Below the pieces are notes generated by a model. That model ran no database searches, was not told the DNA's origin, and saw nothing but the letters and a program-made list of their open reading frames with translations. Positions 1 to 6,960 of a stretch of 10,205 nt of DNA are shown piece by piece; positions within the stretch are counted from its first letter, which is position 1, and each line of letters opens with the position of its first letter. Source of the DNA: Verrucomicrobiota bacterium (GTDB lineage Bacteria; Verrucomicrobiota; Verrucomicrobiia; Chthoniobacterales; UBA10450). A program made the translations under genes and the position numbers. The stretch is from assembly GCA_003217965.1 (NCBI GenBank), contig QHNB01000029.1, positions 1-10,205 of the forward strand, in the 5' to 3' direction.

Positions 1-53
1 TGTAGCGTCCGCTGTCCCCAGCGGAAGGTAGGGGCGATTGACCCCAATCGCCC
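1..53 (+). repeat. Two tandem GTAG-headed REP-like hairpins
   Basis: Two short palindromes follow each other, each directly behind a GTAG tetranucleotide. The first has GTAG at 2-5 and a perfect 7-bp stem (TCCGCTG at 8-14, CAGCGGA at 19-25) with loop TCCC. The second has GTAG at 28-31 and a perfect 9-bp stem (GGGCGATTG at 32-40, CAATCGCCC at 45-53) with loop ACCC. GTAG just 5' of a hairpin is the hallmark of bacterial REP elements. They lie downstream of the minus-strand DUF2891 gene but have no T tract, so a role as terminator is not supported. The first may begin before the window. Confidence 0.6.
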
Positions 54-120
54 GGATTTAGCACAAGAATAGTCAGAGATTCCTGGACTGCGCTCGGAAT
101 GACAGGGGCGACGAACCGGT

Positions 121-1299
121 CTAGCGCGCGTTTGCTTTAGAAATCCCGCGCTGCGTCGTCAGATAAACCGCAAAACTGCCGAGCCAGTGCCCGCCCTCAT
201 AATGCTCGCCCGTCACCGCGGCGAGTCCGGCGCGACGATGCGTGTCGGCCGCCGCTTGAAGCGCGGGCCCGCGCGGATCATCCGCCGGTAGTGCGGAAAT
301 GATCCCTTCCAACATCCAAGAACGGCTCAAGTTTAATCCATCGAGATGCGCCAGCTTCGGATCACTCGGATCCGGCGAAACCGTCACCGGCAACCAAGTT
401 GTAGCCGCCTCGCTCTGTCGAGGCGTCGTTGGAATCTGCGGCATAAACCATTTCAACCATTGAGCAAATTCAGCCGGCGGAAGGACGCGCCGCATCACGT
501 CCGCTTCACCTAGCGATGGCGACAAAAAATCTTCCCCGGACGGTTCGTAAGCGAGGGGGCAATTTTTGTCCGCCAGAAAAAATTTCCGGGCCGAGTCGCT
601 GACCAGTTTGGCGAACGCGTCGTTCCCGACCGTGCGCGCATAATCCAACATCAGGCCGAGGCCAAACGCAGTTTGATCGTGCTCACCGATCCGGACCGGG
701 TGCGACAGTTTCGGCAACCACGTCGTCAATCGCTCCACGGCCGCTTCTTCCAAAGGGCGCAGATTGGCCGACATCTCCCGCGCCTGCGGATCATCCCACT
801 CCCGCAGCTCCGCGCATAACTGCAGCAACCACGACAATCCATATGGCCGCTCGAAACTGGCCCGACCTGTTCCCCGAAGATACGCAGCTTCCCGTTTCAG
901 GTTTTCCGCCGTCAGGCTCTTCTTCAACGCTTCGCGCGCAGCGTCGGCAAACGGTGCAGCTGGAAACGTGCGCACCAGCCGCACCAGCAGCCAGTGTCCA
1001 TGAACCGATGAATGCCAGTCGTAACAACCGCAAAATGCCGGCGTCAATTTCCGCGGCGGCGCCACGTCAGCATCGCTGTTCAGCACGTGACTGATCTTGT
1101 TTGGATATTCCTTGCCAACGCAGGCTAACGACAACCGCGCGAACCGATCTGCCGCCGCCGCGTCAAATCCGACAGAGGACGAATTCACCTCGCCACGGTG
1201 AGTCTGTCCGAAGGCAGTCGTGGCCAATTGCGGAGCGGCGTTTTCAATCGCCAAGGTTATTAGCGGGAACAGCAGAAGCGCAAAGATCACAATTCTCAT
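121..1299 (-). CDS. Exported DUF2891 family protein
   Basis: This 392-residue protein belongs to the DUF2891 family, whose biochemical role is not established. Residues 1-18 (MRIVIFALLLFPLITLA) form a signal peptide, so the product is probably exported. The rest carries blocks that I recognise as conserved in the family: CYDWHSSVHGHW at 92-103, GEHDQTAFGLGL at 205-216, CPLAYEPSGEDFLSP at 247-261, LDGLNLSRSW at 319-328 and HYEGGHWLGSFAVYL at 366-380. The many conserved His, Trp, Glu and Asp residues suggest an enzyme with a helical-toroid fold, but that is inference. The open frame continues upstream to 1485, but that part only translates palindromic repeats, so I start at the ATG complementary to 1297-1299, where the signal peptide begins. 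No clear Shine-Dalgarno sequence precedes it. The frame is intact, and the gene is divergent from the M3 peptidase. Confidence 0.85.
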   Translation of the reverse strand: MRIVIFALLLFPLITLAIENAAPQLATTAFGQTHRGEVNSSSVGFDAAAADRFARLSLACVGKEYPNKISHVLNSDADVAPPRKLTPAFCGCYDWHSSVHGHWLLVRLVRTFPAAPFADAAREALKKSLTAENLKREAAYLRGTGRASFERPYGLSWLLQLCAELREWDDPQAREMSANLRPLEEAAVERLTTWLPKLSHPVRIGEHDQTAFGLGLMLDYARTVGNDAFAKLVSDSARKFFLADKNCPLAYEPSGEDFLSPSLGEADVMRRVLPPAEFAQWLKWFMPQIPTTPRQSEAATTWLPVTVSPDPSDPKLAHLDGLNLSRSWMLEGIISALPADDPRGPALQAAADTHRRAGLAAVTGEHYEGGHWLGSFAVYLTTQRGISKANAR

Positions 1300-1342
1300 G
1301 ATCGTGCTGAGTCTAATCCGTGCTCTTTGATTCTGCTCTCTT

Positions 1343-1412
1343 GTAGCTACGGCGCTCTGTCGCCGTGAAAACGATAGTGCTAAGGAACGCCTCGACTGAG
1401 CGAGGCGACTAC
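1343..1412. repeat. BIME-like facing pair of REP hairpins
   Basis: GTAG at 1343-1346 is followed by the hairpin ACGGCG (1349-1354) / CGCCGT (1361-1366). About 20 bases later comes an opposite-facing copy: the perfect hairpin CGCCTCG (1388-1394) / CGAGGCG (1401-1407), then A and CTAC at 1409-1412. The unit is therefore bounded by TTGTAG and CTACAA, like the facing REP pairs called BIMEs. Its right end abuts the next GTAG element (1417-1420), and the junction makes a perfect 12-bp palindrome at 1409-1420. It occupies the divergent intergenic region between the DUF2891 and M3 peptidase genes. Confidence 0.6.
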
Positions 1413-1425
1413 AATTGTAGCCTCT

Positions 1426-1494
1426 GTAGCCGCGGTCGCTGACCGCGGTCTTTAGGCTCAGATACAGAACCGCCGCCAGCGGCAACGGCTACAG
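1426..1494 (+). repeat. BIME-like repeat, copy A (inverted partner at 3676-3743)
   Basis: The unit starts with GTAG (1426-1429) and the perfect hairpin CCGCGGTC / GACCGCGG (1430-1437, 1441-1448). It ends with an imperfect GC-rich hairpin and CTAC at 1489-1492. The reverse complement of 3676-3743 matches along the whole element: the first 27 bases are identical, and TACAGAACCGC, GCCAGCG and CGGCTACAG are shared further on. The two copies flank the M3 peptidase gene in opposite orientation, with their CCGCGGTC hairpins on the outer sides. Confidence 0.75.
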
Positions 1495-1559
1495 TTCGCC
1501 GATGACACGCCTCCCTCTACGGGCGCCCGTCCCGTCAGCACACGCTCATCAATTCGTCT

Positions 1560-3675
1560 ATGATCTTCACTCAATTCTTTCTCCCAAATGCGCTCAGAAT
1601 GTCGCTGCGCGCTTTTGTATCGCTCGCTCTCACGCAAATCGCGGCTATCTCTGTCACCGCTCAAAATTCTCCCGTGCAAAATTCGTCGACCGTTTCCACC
1701 GACAATCCGCTTCTGAGCGAAAGCGCGCTGCCGTATCACCTGCCGCCTTTCAATGAGATCAAGGACGAGCATTTCATGCCCGCGATCGAAGCCGGCATGC
1801 ATGAGCAACTCAAGGAAGTCGATGCCATCGCGGTCAGTCGGGATAAACCGACTTTCGATAACACCGTCGTGGCGTTGGAACGAACCGGCCGGCTCCTCGA
1901 TCGGGCGGAGCGGACTTTCTCCAATCTTAACGCTGCTGACACCAACCCAACCCGCCAGAAGATCGAAACGGAAATCGCTCCGAAGCTTGCCGCGCATCGC
2001 GACGAAATTCATCTCAACCCGAAACTTTTCGCGCGTATCCAGGAGCTCTATACCAATCGTGATAAACTCGGGCTCGATCCGGAATCGAGTTATCTGCTCG
2101 AACGTTATTACAAGGATTTCGTCCGTGCGGGCGCGAAGCTGTCCAATGCCGATAAGAGCAAGCTTAAGGCCCGATCATGAAATCGCCGCTGCAGTCGCAG
2201 CCGCCAAAGCTGAGAATAAAGAAGGGAAGTTCGTCATCCGGCTCCAGAATACGACTGGACAACCGTCGCTTACCTCGCTGCAACATCGACCGCTGCGCGA
2301 ACGCATTATGCAGGCATCCCTTTCGCGCAATAGCAAAGGCGGACCGTTCGACACCCGCGACGTGGTCATTCGGACAGCCCAATTGCGAGCAGAACGTGCC
2401 AAGCTTCTCGGCTACGAGAACCACGCCGCTTATCAACTCGAAGACCAAACTGCCGGCAACGTTCCGACGGTAAACAAGCTTCTGGCCGATCTGGCGCCAG
2501 CGGCGGTCGCTAACGCGAAGCGCGAAGCCGCCGATATCCAGAAAGTGATCGATCAAGAAAAAGGCGGGTTCCAACTCGCTTCCTGGGATTGGGACCTGTA
2601 CGCCGAGAAAGTGCGGAAAGCGCGTTACCAATTCGATGAATCCGACCTGAAACCTTACTACGAGCTGAATCACGTCCTGCTCGACGGCGTCTTCTTCGCC
2701 GCTGGGAAACTGTACGGTCTCACTTTCAAAGAGCGCCACGATCTTCCTGTCTACCAGCCCGATGTTCGCGTGTTTGAAGTCTACGACGCCGACGGTAAAC
2801 CGCTCGCCTTGTTCCTGGGCGATTATTACGCCCGGCCTTCCAAGCGGGGCGGCGCCTGGATGAATGCTTATGTCCAGCAGAGCGGACTCTTTGGAACGAA
2901 ACCGGTCGTGGCAAATCACCTCAACATTCCCAAACCGCCTGCCGGCGAACCGACCTTACTGACTCATGACGAAGTCCGGACCGCGTTCCATGAGTTTGGC
3001 CACGCCTTGCATGGAATGTTCTCGAACGTGAACTATCCGCGGTTTAGCGGCACGAGCGTGCCGCGCGATTTTGTTGAGTATCCGTCACAGGTTAACGAGA
3101 TGTGGGCAACCTGGCCGGAAGTGCTGAAGAATTTTGCCAAGCACTACAAAACGGGCGAGCCAATGCCGCAAGCGCTCCTCGACAAAGTTGTTGCCAGCGA
3201 AAAATTCAATCAGGGGTACAAAACCACGGAGTATCTTTCCGCCACCATTCTCGATCAGGCCTGGCACCAGTTAAATCCGTCCGATATTCCGAAGGACGCG
3301 ATGGCTTTTGAAGCAAATGCGTTGCACAAAGCCGGAGTTGATTTTGCGCCGGTGCCGCCGCGCTATCGGAGCCCTTATTTTTCGCACGCCTTCGCCGGCG
3401 AATATTCCGCCGGCTATTACTCATATCTGTGGAGCGAAGTGCTCGATGCCGATAGCGTGGAATGGATCAAGGAACACGGCGGATTGAAACGTGAAAATGG
3501 CGATCGGTTCCGGCAAACGTTGCTCTCCCGCGGCGGCTCGGCCGAGGCACTCACTTTGTTCAAGAATTTCGTCGGCCGCGAGCCCTACATCGAGCCGCTG
3601 CTAAAACGCCGCGGATTGGAGAAACCGCCTGGTCCGGACGATTCCCACGTCGGATCGCAATCATCGACGAACTAA
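1560..3675 (+). pseudogene. dcp: Dcp-type M3 family metallopeptidase, frame broken by internal deletion
   Basis: This encodes a zinc oligopeptidase of family M3, closest by eye to peptidyl-dipeptidase Dcp, which removes C-terminal dipeptides from peptides. The zinc site is complete: HEFGH at 2989-3003 and the third ligand Glu at 3076-3078 in VEYPSQ, 29 residues after the first His as expected for M3. The C-terminal substrate-binding block around SHAFAGEYSAGYYSYLW is also present. A signal peptide (about residues 14-35, ending VTAQ) implies an exported enzyme; ATG at 1599 is an equally good start. The N-terminal part runs in one frame to a stop at 2178-2180. The homologous sequence resumes at about 2170-2173 in another frame (DHEIAAAVAAAK) and continues intact to 3675. 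Compared from memory with E. coli Dcp, about 35-38 residues between KLKA and DHEIAAA are missing. The gene is either a recent pseudogene or mis-assembled. Confidence 0.85.
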
Positions 3676-3743
3676 CTGTAGCCGCTGGCGCTGGCAGCGG
3701 TTCTGTACCGAGGCGGAAGACCGCGGTCAGCGACCGCGGCTAC
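3676..3743 (-). repeat. BIME-like repeat, copy B (inverted partner of 1426-1494)
   Basis: GTAG at 3678-3681 heads the hairpin CCGCTG (3682-3687) / CAGCGG (3695-3700). The unit closes with the perfect hairpin CCGCGGTC (3721-3728) / GACCGCGG (3732-3739) and CTAC at 3740-3743. It begins immediately after the M3 peptidase stop codon. The ends form terminal inverted repeats of the type TGTAGCCGC / GCGGCTACA. Read on the minus strand it matches copy A over its full length. Confidence 0.75.
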
Positions 3744-3754
3744 AACGAAACCCT

Positions 3755-3777
3755 GTAGAGGCAGCTGTGTCGGCTGC
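3755..3777 (+). repeat. GTAG-headed REP-like hairpin (GCAGC/GCTGC type)
   Basis: GTAG (3755-3758) is followed by GCAGC (3761-3765) and GCTGC (3773-3777), able to pair as a hairpin. The 24 bases from the T before GTAG differ from 4697-4720 at only two positions. A related perfect hairpin without a GTAG head is at 3874-3890 (GCAGCCG, loop TAT, CGGCTGC). Confidence 0.55.
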
Positions 3778-3790
3778 GAGCTTTGTAGTG

Positions 3791-3823
3791 TCTCAGCGGA
3801 AAAAATTATCAGGAAAGCAGGAA
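3791..3823 (+). repeat. Mosaic intergenic repeat, copy 1
   Basis: This contains TCTCAGCGGAAAAAA (3791-3805) followed closely by ATCAGGAAAGCAGGAA (3808-3823). Both modules recur identically and in the same order at 4642-4656 and 4671-4686. The second is also found, diverged and inverted, between korA and korB. A degenerate GTAG (3785-3788) stands in front. Confidence 0.6.
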
Positions 3824-4081
3824 CTCAGGAACGGATCGAGGGGACGGCCTCTATGCCCTCCACTTCTCGAGCGGCAGCCGTATCGGCTGCAAGTCTGTAG
3901 GGGAGGTCTCCGACCGTCGGCATCTTTCCTTAATTCGGCGCTCACAAAGCGCCGCTGCAGTTCAGATCGCGTCTCACAGAGACGCGGCTACAAGTTCCGT
4001 GCTCGCCGCTCCTGGCTTTTTAGTTGCGCTCTAAGCTCATGCGCCCGTCCAAGCGAGCTTTGAAGAACGACGTTAAAGCGG
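3824..4081. other. Repeat-rich non-coding spacer
   Basis: The rest of the 406-base gap between the M3 peptidase and the small exported protein holds no convincing gene. It contains the hairpin at 3874-3890, a GTAG at 3897-3900 before GC-rich palindromic sequence, the hairpin GGCGCT/AGCGCC at 3937-3953, and an inverted REP. The inverted REP is a perfect 8-bp hairpin, CGCGTCTC (3968-3975) / GAGACGCG (3979-3986), followed by CTAC (3988-3991). The segment 3897-3991 is thus again framed by GTAG and CTAC. No promoter could be identified with confidence for the next gene. Confidence 0.5.
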
Positions 4082-4594
4082 ATGAACTATCCAGTCGCGC
4101 ACGCAGGTAAACTTTCCGTCTTGCTCCTTGCGCTTTGTTTCGGCGCGATGGCGGCGACCAAGCCAGACCTGCACGAATATGTTAATGAACAGTTCGGATT
4201 CGTTTTGCGATATCCCGGCGACTTGGTGCCCGGACCGACGCGGAGCGATGGCAGCGGTGCGGAATTCCACACGCCTAATGGAGAATTCAAGATATTTGCT
4301 TTCGCCGTTCCTTCCGGCGGAAATCCGCGAAAAGTCATCGCGCGTAATTTCGCCGAGGAACTGAAGGTGTTCGGTGACGCCGTTTCGTACAAGCGTAAAG
4401 GCGACACCTGGTTCGTGGTTTCCGGTGTTAATAAGGCCGGCTTGGAGTTCTATTCCAAGGCTTACGCCAACTCGTCTGCGGTAACGTTAGTTCGCATTAC
4501 TTACCCGCATTCGCAGAACGGCACCTATGATCCTTGGGTAACGCTGATTGAGAAAAACTTCACTTCCGCTCGCAAGGTTCCATCTTCGCACTAG
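4082..4594 (+). CDS. Small exported protein of unknown function
   Basis: This 170-residue protein has a clear signal peptide: hydrophobic LSVLLLALCF at residues 11-20 and a likely cleavage site after AMA at 22-24. The mature part contains YVNEQFGFVLRYP (33-45), a Gly/Ser-rich turn before EFHTPNGEF (61-69), VVSGVNKAGLEFYSKAY (112-128), RITYP (138-142) and a C-terminal DPWVTLIEKNF (150-160). This layout resembles small exported alpha/beta proteins with a 'YxNxxFGFxxxYP' opening and remotely the PsbP/DcrB fold. That is a weak, by-eye similarity, and I assign no function. It is flanked on both sides by repeat-rich DNA, so it is probably a single-gene unit. No strong Shine-Dalgarno sequence precedes the ATG. 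Confidence 0.75.
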   Translation: MNYPVAHAGKLSVLLLALCFGAMAATKPDLHEYVNEQFGFVLRYPGDLVPGPTRSDGSGAEFHTPNGEFKIFAFAVPSGGNPRKVIARNFAEELKVFGDAVSYKRKGDTWFVVSGVNKAGLEFYSKAYANSSAVTLVRITYPHSQNGTYDPWVTLIEKNFTSARKVPSSH

Positions 4595-4604
4595 CTGCGA
4601 GTGT

Positions 4605-4750
4605 GTAGCGTCCGCCTGCCTGCTCGCGAAACCCTTCGGAGTCTCAGCGGAAAAAATGAGATTGGGATTAATCAGGAAAGCAGGAAGACACGAAAGTGTA
4701 GAGGCAGCCGTGCCGGCTGCAGAATTGCGAAACGCGGGCGACACGCCCGC
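4605..4750 (+). repeat. Cluster of REP-like hairpins and mosaic repeat, copy 2
   Basis: Just after the stop of the small exported protein, GTAGCGTCCGC (4605-4615) resembles the element at the window start. It is followed by TCTCAGCGGAAAAAA (4642-4656) and GATTAATCAGGAAAGCAGGAA (4666-4686), matching the copy at 3791-3823. Next come GTAG (4698-4701) with the perfect hairpin GCAGCCG/CGGCTGC (4704-4710, 4714-4720), and a second perfect 7-bp hairpin GCGGGCG/CGCCCGC (4734-4740, 4744-4750). A further small palindrome, CCGGAC/GTCCGG, is at 4771-4787. No gene is seen between 4595 and 4846. Confidence 0.6.
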
Positions 4751-4966
4751 CATTACGGTGTCAGTCCGCACCGGACCGCCAGTCCGGCTCGGACTTTGCT
4801 CTGGAAAAAGCCGCAGATTGCTTAAGATTGATTACGAATACTTCGCATGAGCGAAACGCCCGTCCAACCAGGAAACGGTGATTCCGGTGGTGCTCCAACC
4901 GGAGCGACAACCGCTACTTCCGGCGATGTCCCTCAGGTTCCCGACGCCAGTTTACCATCGGCCGAG

Positions 4967-5074
4967 GGTGCGGCCCGCACTACTACTGCCGCATTGCAGC
5001 CGGCCAGTCCGCCTTCCGCCGGTGCGGCTCGCACTGCCCCTGCGGCCTCGCAGTCTACCTCCACTCCGGCATCG
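4967..5074 (+). repeat. 54-bp imperfect tandem repeat in the korA leader segment
   Basis: GGTGCGGCCCGCAC (4967-4980) recurs as GGTGCGGCTCGCAC at 5021-5034, 54 bases (18 codons) later, and the following codons remain similar. The protein repeat is GAARTTTAALQPASPPSA followed by GAARTAPAASQSTSTPAS. A weaker earlier relative may begin at residue 15 (GAPTGATTATS). Some differences between copies are synonymous, which argues that the segment is translated. Confidence 0.6.
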
Positions 5075-5089
5075 GAGAGGGCGGATTTG
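5074..5089 (+). promoter_or_regulatory. Possible ribosome binding site for an internal korA start
   Basis: GGAGAGG at 5074-5080 lies 6 bases before TTG at 5087-5089. Starting there gives a protein beginning (M)RPENIQDAVIRLAGNSQDG, which is where family members usually begin. The ATG at 4847 has no comparable Shine-Dalgarno sequence. The site may still be chance within a translated leader. Confidence 0.3.
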
Positions 5090-6880
5090 AGGCCGGAAAA
5101 TATTCAGGACGCCGTGATCCGGCTTGCCGGGAATTCGCAGGATGGCATCCAAACCGCCGGCGCATTTCTCGCCCGCCTGGCCGGCCGGAGCGACCACGAC
5201 GTCATGACTTACATGACGATCCCGGCTACGATCTCGGGCGGCCCGTCAATTTTCCAAGTCCGGATCGGGTCCGGCGAAGTGTTATCGGCCGGTGATGAAG
5301 CCGATTTCCTCGTCGCGTTTTACCAACACAGTTATCAGGACCACATCGATTTTCTGAAGGAAGGCGGCGTCCTCCTTTACGATTCCGACAATGTCGAGCC
5401 GAACTTCGACGATAAACGTTTCGTGTATGTCGGTGTGCCGATTACCGGCCTGACGATCGAAGCGCTCGGTGGCACCGCTAAAGACAAGGGCAAAAACATT
5501 TTTGTGCTCGGTCTGATCTCGAAAATTTTCAGCCTGGATGTCGATAAGCTGAAAAAGATCATTAGCGAAAAGTTCGCCGGCAAAGACCAAAGCATCGTGA
5601 ACACCGCCATGATGGCGTTCCAGGCTGGGTATGCTTACCCGGTCGGCAAAGTGCTCACGCACCAATATCGATTCGAACATCTTCCGAAGACGACCGGGCG
5701 GGCCCAGATCACGATGGATGGCAACCAGGCGCTCGCCTATGGATTGATCGCCGGAGGCGTCCGCTACGGCGCGGGTTATCCGATCACGCCGTGGTCGTCG
5801 GTGATGGAAGCCTTACGACGTGAGCTGCCCAAGTACGGTGGAATTTTTGTGCAGGCTGAAGACGAGCTTGCTTCGGTCTCGCTCGCGCTTGGCTTTTCCT
5901 ACTCCGGATATCTCGCGGTGACCGGCAGTGCCGGCCCGGGCATCTCGCTCAAGACGGAGGCGATCGGCTGGGCCTCGATGGCGGAGATCCCGCTCATCAT
6001 TTGTAATATTCAGAGGGGCGGCCCGAGCACTGGTTTGCCGACCAACGTCGAGCAGAGCGATCTGCATCAGGCCATCTATGGCGGACACGGCGACAGTCCG
6101 CGCGTGGTGCTGGCGGCGGCGAGCGTGGAAGACTGTTTCTATATCGCGATTGAAGCGGCCCGGATCGCGCGCAAATACAGCACGCCGGTATTCATCTTGA
6201 GCGATACGTCGCTGGCCACGCGGATCGAGGCGTTCGATGAACCGGATCTTTCGAAATTAATGGTTGATCCGAAGCCAGACCTCTCGCCACGCCAGACGTT
6301 TAAGCCCTACCCGGTCGATGCCATTACCCAGCATATTCCGCCCGGCACCCGGATTCTCGATGGCAAATACCCGCTCTTGTCCGGGCTCGAGCACGATGAG
6401 ATGGGTCACCCCACCGGCAGTCCGAAGTTGCATATGGTGATGACAGCGAAACGCCGCAATAAATTGCGCAAACTCGCTGAGGAAATTCCAGTACCGGAAA
6501 TTTACGGGCGATACATTTGCGCCACCTCCATCCATTGCCCAACGGCGTGGAAAAAATCTTCGCCAAGTTCAAACGGATCGTCACCGTGGAGATGAACGAC
6601 CAAGGCATTTACGGGTTTGGTCAGCTCGCCATCATTCTCCGGGCCCGCTATTGCGAACCGAAGATCGAGAGCTTCACCAAAACCGACGGACTCACATTTC
6701 GGGTCAAAGAAATTCTGGAAGGCGTTTTCAAAGGCCGATCATTTGCGGCCAGAAAAATTCCGCGCGAGGGCGCCGCCATCGTTCACGCTGATACCGCACC
6801 CGAGACCGTGAAATCGGTCAGAGAAGTCGTGCCTCAAGGAGTTGGCTAGTATGAATTGCGGATTGCGAATTTCGGATTGG

Positions 6881-6960
6881 GTAGCGCACGCGTCCCGCGT
6901 GTCCTCTTCGGCGTCTCGCCGAAGAATGTTTCTGATTTTCCTGGCTTCCTGATTAATCTT
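6881..6960. repeat. REP-like hairpins and inverted mosaic repeat between korA and korB
   Basis: GTAG (6881-6884) precedes the perfect hairpin CACGCG (6887-6892) / CGCGTG (6896-6901). A second perfect hairpin, TTCGGCG (6907-6913) / CGCCGAA (6917-6923), follows. The remaining bases up to the korB ATG are an inverted, diverged copy of the 'GATTAATCAGGAA...' module: 6946-6958 is the exact reverse complement of 4666-4678. The repeat separates two subunit genes that are normally adjacent. Confidence 0.65.

Larger units (their letters stand above)
4847..6849 (+). pseudogene. korA: 2-oxoacid:ferredoxin oxidoreductase alpha subunit (fused gamma-alpha), frame broken near the 3' end
   Basis: This encodes the large subunit of a two-subunit 2-oxoglutarate-type ferredoxin oxidoreductase, which decarboxylates a 2-oxoacid to acyl-CoA and reduces ferredoxin. 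The gamma domain opens at residues 85-105 (GNSQDGIQTAG at 95-105), and the alpha domain carries the family's YPITP motif at 311-315. The first frame is good to EIYG (551-554, ending 6508) and then runs into unrelated sequence to a stop at 6595. The expected C-terminal part resumes at about 6508-6517 in another frame (LRHLHPLPNGVEKIF) and continues to the stop at 6849. From family knowledge, about 33-35 residues around the usual 'VLxxGWGST' strand are missing. Residues 1-84 are a Pro/Ala/Ser/Thr-rich extension with internal repeats; a TTG at 5087 behind GGAGAGG is an alternative start. korB follows after 111 bases. Confidence 0.88.

Noticed and set aside
1300..1485. Extension of the DUF2891 gene by 62 residues to 1485
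   Set aside because: The extension translates palindromic repeats and places a charged segment before an otherwise normal signal peptide, so the internal ATG at 1299 is far more likely.
1519..1530. Perfect 12-bp palindrome ACGGGCGCCCGT before the M3 peptidase as an operator
   Set aside because: It is a single GC-rich palindrome in repeat-rich DNA, with no promoter elements or regulator gene nearby.
2165..2185. Programmed ribosomal frameshift in the M3 peptidase
   Set aside because: No slippery heptamer is evident, and about 35 conserved residues are absent as well, which frameshifting cannot explain.
2164..2919. Long antisense open frame (251 codons) within the M3 peptidase
   Set aside because: It is a shadow of the high-GC coding strand; the sense frame encodes the recognisable catalytic domain and the antisense product resembles nothing.
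3767..4063. 98-codon open frame in the spacer after the M3 peptidase
   Set aside because: It consists of translated hairpins and mosaic repeats, with no ribosome binding site and no protein-like composition.
3676..4750. Possible CRISPR array from recurring short repeats
   Set aside because: The repeats differ in sequence, orientation and spacing, and there are no regular spacers or cas genes.
6856..6960. korB start at 6856
   Set aside because: The added 35 residues are translated REP-like hairpins, and family members begin close to the 6961 ATG.
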